In this document: piece by piece, positions 56,861-64,000 of the stretch
Layout of the letters: each line of letters opens with the position of its first letter
How positions within the stretch are numbered: the stretch's first letter is position 1
Source of the DNA: Megamerina dolium
Taxonomy: Eukaryota; Arthropoda; Insecta; Diptera; Megamerinidae
DNA length: 64,000 nucleotides
Assembly: GCA_963854835.1 (NCBI GenBank)
Contig: OY978528.1
Coordinates: forward strand, 35,819,335-35,883,334
Reading direction: 5' to 3'
The notes under the pieces: generated by a model
What the model was told of the DNA's origin: nothing
What the model saw: only the letters and a program-made list of their open reading frames with translations
Database searches by the model: none
Position numbers and translations under genes: made by a program

Positions 56861-57043
56861 CCTCGGAATTATCTTAAAATCCTTTTACTTCGTCAAAGTC
56901 AACCATATTTCGGGTGTAAATTAGTAGTATATGCAAAAATTGTTTCTCGAAAAGTGGAAATAAAAGAAAAGTTGGATATTCGAGTAAACTTTTTATATAT
57001 AAATCTACATATGCAGGGTATAGTTTGGTCGGCCCCAGCCGAC

Positions 57044-57560
57044 TGTAAGGAGATTTTTTTTTATCAAAGTGGCTGTAACCGTTTCCAGGATGTCTAGCGG
57101 ACTCAGGTATATCACGGACCGTTAATGATTTTTGCCACTGAACATTTTGCCCTCACATGCTTAGCGCTATCTTCACTCCTTGGGGACTCGCCTACAAATT
57201 GAACATAAAAACACGCAAAAATCGCCAAATAATTCTATAACTTCTCAGGAATCGTCTTTAAAAGAGTACGATGTGGGACCGACGATCCCCATTAGTCTTT
57301 TCTCCTCAATATTTTTTCGAAACATACTTATCCCCTATCTACACCTGTTATAGGGGCTCCCCTACAAAATCGATGTTATCATATAAAATAGGCTCCACCA
57401 TAACCAGTATGAGTACAAGGATTGAACAGACTGTATAAGAATGTTACTACGCTTTCAGGTTTATTTCTAATATCAAAAAACCTGCAAAAAATATCCAGAA
57501 TATGATATTTTTGAGGTGGAAATGAAAACTGATAGAAATTCGTCAACGGATGCAGATTCA
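57044..57560. repeat. Flanking repeat, right of family A copy
   Basis: Decayed repeat-like sequence with GGCTCCCCTACAAAATCG (near 57352) and ATATTTTTTCGAAACATACT (near 57308), resembling the left flank at 55254-55486. Confidence 0.4.
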
Positions 57561-58567
57561 GCGACTCTGGTCTGTTGGATATTCCACTCTATTTTTTTTT
57601 CATGATGCTGCGTTATTTTATTTATTTAAAGGTAATATGAAAATAAGAAGAGTTATTACCGATTTGAATAAAACGTCCAACCAGTATAATTTTGCAGCTT
57701 TGCTCTCTGACATTTAGAACATGCTGATTTTTATCAATAAATTAAAAAAAAAATCTTATTATTTGCGTTCACAGTTTTCTACAATTGATTGTACTTATTG
57801 CATTCGAATTTATTAAATAATTTGTATATTATTTATATTAATTGTGATTTCGCTCATATACCAATTTAGTCATATTTTCTATAAATAACTAACACAAATT
57901 TTTGCAAATAATATTTATTTTGATATTTATTTTTAAAATGGAGAAGAACTGTTATTTTGCAATTTTATTTGTGTTGTCATTTTTTGGCATTTTTGACAAA
58001 AAAAAAAAACAAGAATTTAACAAAAAAAAAAAAACAAAAAATACATTCGCTCATATATTGAATGTATTCTTCTTGCTTTCTCTCTGAGTACATATATATA
58101 CGTACTATAAGGTACATATGTATATAAGTATTACATTGCATGAAATCAATAATGAATGAATATTATTGAAATTAATTTGTTGTTGACCACAGCAGAAAAA
58201 AGTAAAAGGCAAAAACGAACATTATACGAAATTGTTTGCATTTCAACGTTCATGCTATAATGTCCATTCGCATATACCATATTACGTGATGGTGTATATT
58301 GCTGCATAAATAGCGAGAGACAATGAGTACGATTGTCCGACACTATGATGCGAATAATGTTAATCATGCCAACGAGGATGACGATAATAATCGTGATGAA
58401 TGTCATTGTAATGCAATTAAGAAGAAAACAATTAAGATGCGGGCAGCATCGATAATATATATCAGGTAAGCAAATATTCGTACGCACATAATATGCGACA
58501 ATATGCAACCACTATCACACATGTTTGCATTCACATCACACAATTAAAATAAATTAAAAAATGAATG
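57561..58567. other. AT-rich noncoding stretch
   Basis: A-runs at 57998-58034. No gene. A 120-codon - strand frame at 58146-58508 is not credible by composition. Confidence 0.5.
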
Positions 58568-58575
58568 AAATGAAT

Positions 58576-58940
58576 GGGTGCCGTAGCTCAGTGGTTAGTG
58601 TGTTCGCCTTCTGATCTGTAGGTCGTGGTTCAATACCCGGCTGATGCATAACAAATTTAATATCGAAAAGATTTTTCTTTCGAACGGTACCCACCTATCG
58701 GCAAGCAATTGGCAATTCTTCCGACAGTAACAACTTGCCATGAAAAAGTTTCTAAAAAGAACTCTGTGACAAAGCTCAGAAAAAGTGATGTCACAAGTGT
58801 TCTGCCGTTCGGAACCGGCTAAAATAAGTAGGTCCATTCTAATACTGTCCAAAATTTAAGACGCACAACAGTAATGGAAGAGAAGCTCGGCCAATGAGCC
58901 CTTTGGGGCTTTAAGTGCCACATATTTATTATTATTTTTT
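58576..58940 (+). mobile_element. tRNA-derived SINE with target duplication
   Basis: Same structure as the copy at 31002 and nearly identical to it: tRNA-like head, body, GGGGCTTTAAGTGCCACATA end and a TTATT/T-rich tail. AAATGAAT lies directly before it (58568-58575) and again after the tail (58946-58953), an 8-bp target duplication. Looks recent. It is not a tRNA gene, because the head lacks a proper closed acceptor stem and continues into the shared body. Confidence 0.9.
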
Positions 58941-58953
58941 TCTTTAAATGAAT

Positions 58954-59416
58954 TCCTCCCATTTATTCTTTTTTTGTTTTGTTTGTTTGTTTTAATTGAG
59001 GTTTTTTATTATTTCCATTTTTATAAATTTGGCTGTGTTTTTCTTTAAATTATATAATATTTACTATTGAAATATATTCGCCTTTTCATTCATGCAAAAT
59101 TCATACGAATTTTTAATTCGATTATCAAATTAATTTTCGCAAACGTGTGAATTTGTGAGAAATAATTCAAGATAAAACTGTTTGTAAACCAAGTGTTATA
59201 CGATAATACACTTGAAAATAATTTTTTGTGTGTTAATCAGTTGGCAGCTAACCTTAATAGTAACATTTTCGAATTTTGATTTCAAAATATTGTCTTATTT
59301 GCATAACTCAATAGATTTATGTAATAAATTTAACACTTTTTCAAAGATAGAAAATATCGAAAAATAAGGAAATACCAGTAATGCAAACATTTTTTCAATT
59401 TTCTCTTACTCGCTTG
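58954..59416. other. AT-rich spacer
   Basis: Nothing recognised. Confidence 0.5.
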
Positions 59417-59584
59417 CAGTGGTGCAGTCGAGCCGAGGGGGGATCAGGGGGATAGACCCGATGAACTTGTTAAAAAAGAAAAATATTAATTTACAGATAT
59501 ATGAAAATCATTCATTTAACATTTATTCTTACACATCTTTTTCATCTTATCGCGCGCCTTGCCAAAATCCTGGCTACGTCACTG
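59417..59584. mobile_element. Small hAT-like MITE
   Basis: 168 bp starting CAGTGGTGCAGTCGAG and ending, reverse-complemented, CAGTGACGTAGCCAGG. CAGTG-type ends followed by a GTAGCC block are common in hAT elements. The flanks CTCGCTTG (59409-59416) and CTTGCTTA (59585-59592) match at 6 of 8 positions, compatible with an aged 8-bp duplication. Confidence 0.6.
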
Positions 59585-59592
59585 CTTGCTTA

Positions 59593-62500
59593 TAACATTT
59601 TTAATATGATATCTATCGAATATGATATCTATGACATATGTATATGGTCATTTTTCTCCTTTTCATCCATAATAATAGATTTTTTATAGAAAATAAACAA
59701 TTGACCTTTGTTACCACAAGACCTTTAGCGCTAGCATTTCACTATTATTATAGATCATTTTATATCAAGGTTTCCTTTTGTGATGACAGACACATTGACA
59801 CCATCAAAGTTGTTGTTTTTTCAGTTTGATATACACTATGTATTATACATAAAAGATCAATTGAAATAATGTTTACTTTTACAAACAAATATGTGATATT
59901 AAAATATTTCATATAATTCTAGCAATATACTACGTCATTAAAAATATGTGTGTGTGCCTTTGTGTTTTTGACAGTTCTTCGTAATGCTTTTATACTACTC
60001 ACAGACAATACAGTAAAAATGATTGTACTAATTAGAAAGTAAAACATTTTGTAAATTGATATCATTTTAATTTGCTTGAGTAGTAGAAGCATATATATTT
60101 TCAAAATGAAATGAATGTGTGTGATGGGAATTCTAAAAATAGCTATTAATTCATAGCTTCTTCATGCTTCTTCGTGTGTGCGTGTTTTTATTTGCGGTGG
60201 TGTACGTACACATACATACATATAATAATAATTTAATCATATTGAAATGATTACAAAGAAACATTACATGCCTGCACGCCTCCATCCTCGGATGTCTAGA
60301 CTAGAGACCCTAATATAGAATTTACTGTATGTATATTTTTTTTTTGACAATATTGAATCACGTGAACAATAGGTGTGATGTTTGTGATGCACTATATAAA
60401 AGAATTGATAGAAGAAGTCAACAAATGAAATTCTTAGAAATATACATACAGTATGTTTGTCAGTTTCTTCAATTGACTTTTTTTATATTTTGCTTTATTT
60501 TGTTTTGCAAAAATTGCTTAAAATAATTTATTACGCTCATCTATACATAATTAATTAAGTGTTACGCATACGCCAGGTGTGTTTTGCATATTTTATGCAT
60601 ACATATATATATATTTTGCTACTTTGTTCAATTTAAAAATAGTATTTCTCTGTTTTCTTTCATTAAAGATTGTTTCTAATTTGTTTAGGTTCACGTATTC
60701 TCTTTGTTGCTGCAAAATATTCACTGGCGTTTTGTTTATACACTTGTTTGATCGTTTTGATCACATGCTGTTCAGTTTAATTTTTGTTTTATTTTTATTT
60801 TCTTCTATTATAAGAGTTAATGATATTCTTTTGTTTATATCTACAACTTAGTGCTTAAGGGGCTTAGCCTTGATTAATTTATTCAAATTTGAAACTCATT
60901 AGGCAATACTTTTTGAATTTTCGAATATTGGATAGGGTACTAACTCTTTAAAGGTTCATTTGCACGAGTTGATGTACTAGAAAAGCGGAAAAATCGAAAG
61001 ATATTCACAAAATGCATACAAGGAATGTTGCTGAGCGCTTCTTTTCACACTTTATGCGCGATAGTATAAAACTATCTAACTAAAATTAGAAATTAAGCGA
61101 TCTACTATAGGAAGATAAAGGTTTTTGTTTGTTTTTTTTTTTTATTCTTTTCCACGGATTTAATAGTAAAACATCCAGCTGAAAATTCTTTATTATTCTA
61201 TGAGTGCGTGTGTACATAAGGAGCTGCTTTCGACCATGACACTATGTCTAGCGATGTTATTTTTGTTTTTTATTTGTCAACGGCATTAGAACAAAAACAA
61301 AAATGATATCTATGGTGTGAACTTGGTATGCATGCATTATATTCATTGTATGCTGTTGATTTAATGCACTTTTTATACTATGAATTTTACACTCCATATA
61401 ATTAGTATGTGTGTGGTTGTACGTAGTTTAGCTTTTGTCATATAAGTATGAGCACATATTTTTACACACATGTATGTATGTGTTTGTATGTTTGCGCCCT
61501 TGCGTGCTTTGTCAACCTACATACGACATGGCTTTGTAAGCAATGCCTTTCTTTTTGGGTCTACTCATTAACAAAAGTTATATTGCTATGCTACTAGTTG
61601 CTTTTCAACTCGACTCTGTGTGATCTCTTAACAAATGTGAGTATATGTGCATTTATTGTATTATTCGTTTGAATGTAAAAATGTGTTTGTTTCTGAAGTT
61701 GTTGATGATTTTCTTTCATGAAAAAACCTTTAGACTAGTGGTTGCATTAACATTGCACTCTTTGCCTTGAAATAGCTTTTAATTCAACATGTACAAGGAT
61801 TAAAATGAAAGTTGTACTGTTCATCAATGCAATTAACAAATTTCTATTTTATTTCTTTTCCGCAATTAAATTAAACGAATTCCTCTATTATTATCGTTCA
61901 TAGTGTTTGCTGTGCTACATTACTATTATAAATGTGCGTAATTAAATTAAAAGTGTAACTAATTTGTTATTCAATTCGCATATACATATAGTATATACAT
62001 AAATTTAATATAATATGCGTACAAAGTACTATTGCACTTGTCGCTACTAAATACAATAAATCATACACAATCGCAAACACGTACAAATGAGTAAGAGCCA
62101 CTACTTATACGTAAATGTACGTACACTAATAAATCATTAACCAAGCCATCTATTAACCCAAGCACCATTATCCCCACTACCAACACCAACACCATCACCA
62201 CCACCACCATAATTTTCACTTCAACGGGTAGCTATTTTTACAATAGAAAAAAAAAACTATTAATAGACTATTTGATATGTTTCAATCGATAATGGCTACA
62301 TTCATATTGCAATGTTGCAATATCGAATATATGTGAAAGACAGAACAATAAGGGTGGAGAAGAGATAATGAGCAGGGGGAATGTAATCATTAAATTCACA
62401 CGTGCTATCTGTTAATAACTCGTTAACTTAATCGATACTACTTGCTTGCTATTTTATGCACTTGTTGGTGTTGCTGCTGCTGTTGTGTTTACTGTTTTTA

Positions 62501-64000
62501 AACAACATCATACTTTTCATTCGGTGATTGCAATTGTCTGTTATTGCACATGCTGTGTAAGTCCATGCACTTACTTAGAAACACACATACACAGATCATC
62601 CAACTATATGTATATGGGCATCTCCTGAGTTACGAATGGGGCATTTGTACTCATAAAAAATTGGAGAAAAATCCAAACAAGAAATTATGGATGCAATAAA
62701 ATATAGAAGTGCTAGAAGTGCTAGAAGTGCTAGAAGTAACAAATTTGGAAGAATATTTTTTTATGAAAATGGCGAAATTAATTTCAAATAATTTGATTAC
62801 ATAACGTTCTTGCCTTATGATAGCATCATCGTTGGTTTCTCTTAAACTTAGAATATAAAATATCATAGCGGGCGCGACATCATGGTCGCGACAAATTTCC
62901 TTTTACAATATATAAACAATGGCAGATATAATTTCTTCGACTAACTTATATTGAATTAAAGAGAAGTGGTAGGTAAGGCCTAATAATTATAGGGCCTCTT
63001 TCTCATCATACATACTGCTTTGGCAAAGCAGTTAAAAGAAGTTAAACAAGGATTCGGATATTTTTGTCATTTTTTGTTAACTTTTTCTGAGAAATACCAT
63101 ATATCGTATATATTGTACAATACTTGGGAAAAAATGAAATATTTATACGATTATTGCTTCAAAAACCGCCTAAAATGAATTTACCAGTATACATACAAGA
63201 TATTATACAATGAAGATATGAAGAATGTCAAATGAATTAATGTCGAACTGTTTTTTTGAATAATATAATATTTTTCGATATTATTGGTAACATTTTTACA
63301 ATAATGTCGAAATTGCGATTTCTGTAAAATTTCGTTTGAGTTCTGCTTAAATTCGTTTGTCTGAATCAAACACTATGACCACTTTTTTGCCTATACTCTT
63401 CATACATATCCCTATAGGGATATACATATGTTTAAACAATTTTTGCAACAATATTGATACAATTAAATATACATATGTACATACTTTTAAATTTAAATTA
63501 ATATCAGAATTTAATTGTATTAATATTGGTACATGTGTAGAGAGCAGTGAATGAAGATCGAATGAATTAATAACGAAAATAATGACTGCAATTAGATTTT
63601 CGATATTATTGCACAGCGTTTTTACAAGTAACCCATGGTGCCTTGGAAAAATGTATTTGGAATTATCTGTAGATTATCATTTCTAATTCACCATATGAAA
63701 ATAATGTTTTGCTAACGAAAACCAAAAACTGTATCATTTGATAAAAATGTACTACTATTATGTACATTCTGTTCGATTATGGAGTAGATCAAAAACACCC
63801 TTTGTAGATATACAATGTTCAACATATCATCGTCATGTGGGTAATGTACTTATGTACATATAGTACAGGGTCAATGTTCTAATATAAAAACAACATTTCA
63901 TACAATACAATTTTAATTTATTTTAATTGCAATTTTATTCTTGTTGCCATTGTTACACGCATTCACTTAGAATGCAAATGAAAACACACATCACAGTTAT
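59593..64000. other. AT-rich noncoding stretch, 4.4 kb
   Basis: No gene recognised. Contains a 9-bp tandem repeat (62705-62738), a CCA run (62185-62211), a perfect 18-bp palindrome ATATCCCTATAGGGATAT (63406-63423) and two loosely similar segments around 63215-63310 and 63550-63630. Acceptor-like TTGTTTTTTCAG ends at 59823 without an exon behind it. Confidence 0.5.
62705..62738. repeat. AGAAGTGCT tandem repeat
   Basis: Almost four copies of a 9-bp unit. Confidence 0.9.

Larger units (their letters stand above)
55487..57043 (+). repeat. Family A repeat, fullest copy
   Basis: Starts TTATACCCTGCATAATGC and ends CATATGCAGGGTATAGTTTG, so the ends are an inverted pair of about 13 bp (TATACCCTGCATA). 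A small hairpin GTCGGC-CCCA-GCCGAC follows (57028-57043). Inside, in order, are a CCGT/CTGT tetranucleotide run (55614-55649), GATAACTTGAGTAAATATTG and a tandem array. No coding capacity. At least three other partial copies occur in this window. The superfamily is not established. Confidence 0.75.

Noticed and set aside
58441..58500. A second recursive splice site at ATATCAGGTAAGC (58475-58487)
   Set aside because: CAG/GTAAGC is present, but the preceding 30 bases are purine-rich, with no polypyrimidine tract.
58576..58650. A tRNA gene at the head of the SINE
   Set aside because: A and B boxes are present, but the acceptor stem does not close, and the sequence continues into a body shared by four dispersed copies.
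58595..58852. 85-codon - strand frame (and its twin at 31083-31277)
   Set aside because: A shadow of the SINE body, present only because both copies are nearly identical.

Overview
The window looks like long intronic or intergenic DNA from a higher fly (Diptera, Schizophora). A tephritid-like fly is my best guess, but that is inference. The base composition is strongly AT-rich, with many short microsatellites. Every recognisable coding sequence belongs to a transposable element, and the element mix is one known from flies: BEL/Pao, RTE, R1-clade and I-group retrotransposons, mariner/Tc1 transposons, a tRNA-derived SINE and several MITEs. I found no complete host gene. Two things hint that the DNA lies inside a very long host transcription unit: a strong recursive splice site (acceptor fused to donor, junction 33594/33595, + strand) and one 136-base open segment with good splice signals on the - strand (13670-13805).

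Layout. 1-933: AT-rich DNA ending in a TA array. 933-6638: a BEL/Pao element on the - strand with near-identical LTRs, a tRNA-Tyr-type primer site and a long Gag, but almost no Pol. It sits inside the TA array, which resumes at 6639-6947. 6948-10209: an RTE-type non-LTR element with an in-frame stop and a deletion in its reverse transcriptase, ending in a TA tail. 10300-10505: a SINE fragment. 10766-11695: the 3' end of an I-group element. 12655-13250: first copy of an unidentified 0.6-kb repeat. 14059-14527 and 18280-19387: two mariner-like elements with TIRs and TA duplications. 20802-24350: a 5'-truncated R1-clade element with an intact 996-codon ORF2, a poly(A) tail, a perfect 13-bp target duplication and a snap-back inverted repeat at its 5' junction. 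25633-26419 and 29467-30222: two deleted mariners of one family. 31002-31366: a SINE.

33560-33605 carries the recursive splice site. 33998-36190 is a nest: an RTE 3' fragment next to a degenerate copy of a TATACCCTGCAT-ended repeat (called family A here), which is split by a dead Tc1-like element (34854-36080). 38400-38960 is the second copy of the 0.6-kb repeat. 39955-40405 and 41985-42065 are further family A pieces. 42402-43112 is a TTAA-flanked piggyBac-like MITE. 43117-49419 is featureless AT-rich DNA. 49420-51960 is a second nest: a mariner remnant split by a Harbinger-like MITE, then a SINE, then a second kind of mariner. 55487-57043 is the fullest family A copy, containing an array of about 298-bp dimers. 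58576-58940 is a SINE with target duplication, and 59417-59584 is a small hAT-like MITE. The rest, to 64000, is AT-rich DNA without recognised genes.

Nothing here works as an operon or pathway. The elements record successive insertions. The youngest by internal evidence are the BEL element (four LTR differences in 471 bp), the R1 element (intact ORF2, perfect duplication) and the SINE copies at 31002 and 58576, which are nearly identical. All transposases are broken, so the DNA transposons would need enzyme from elsewhere.
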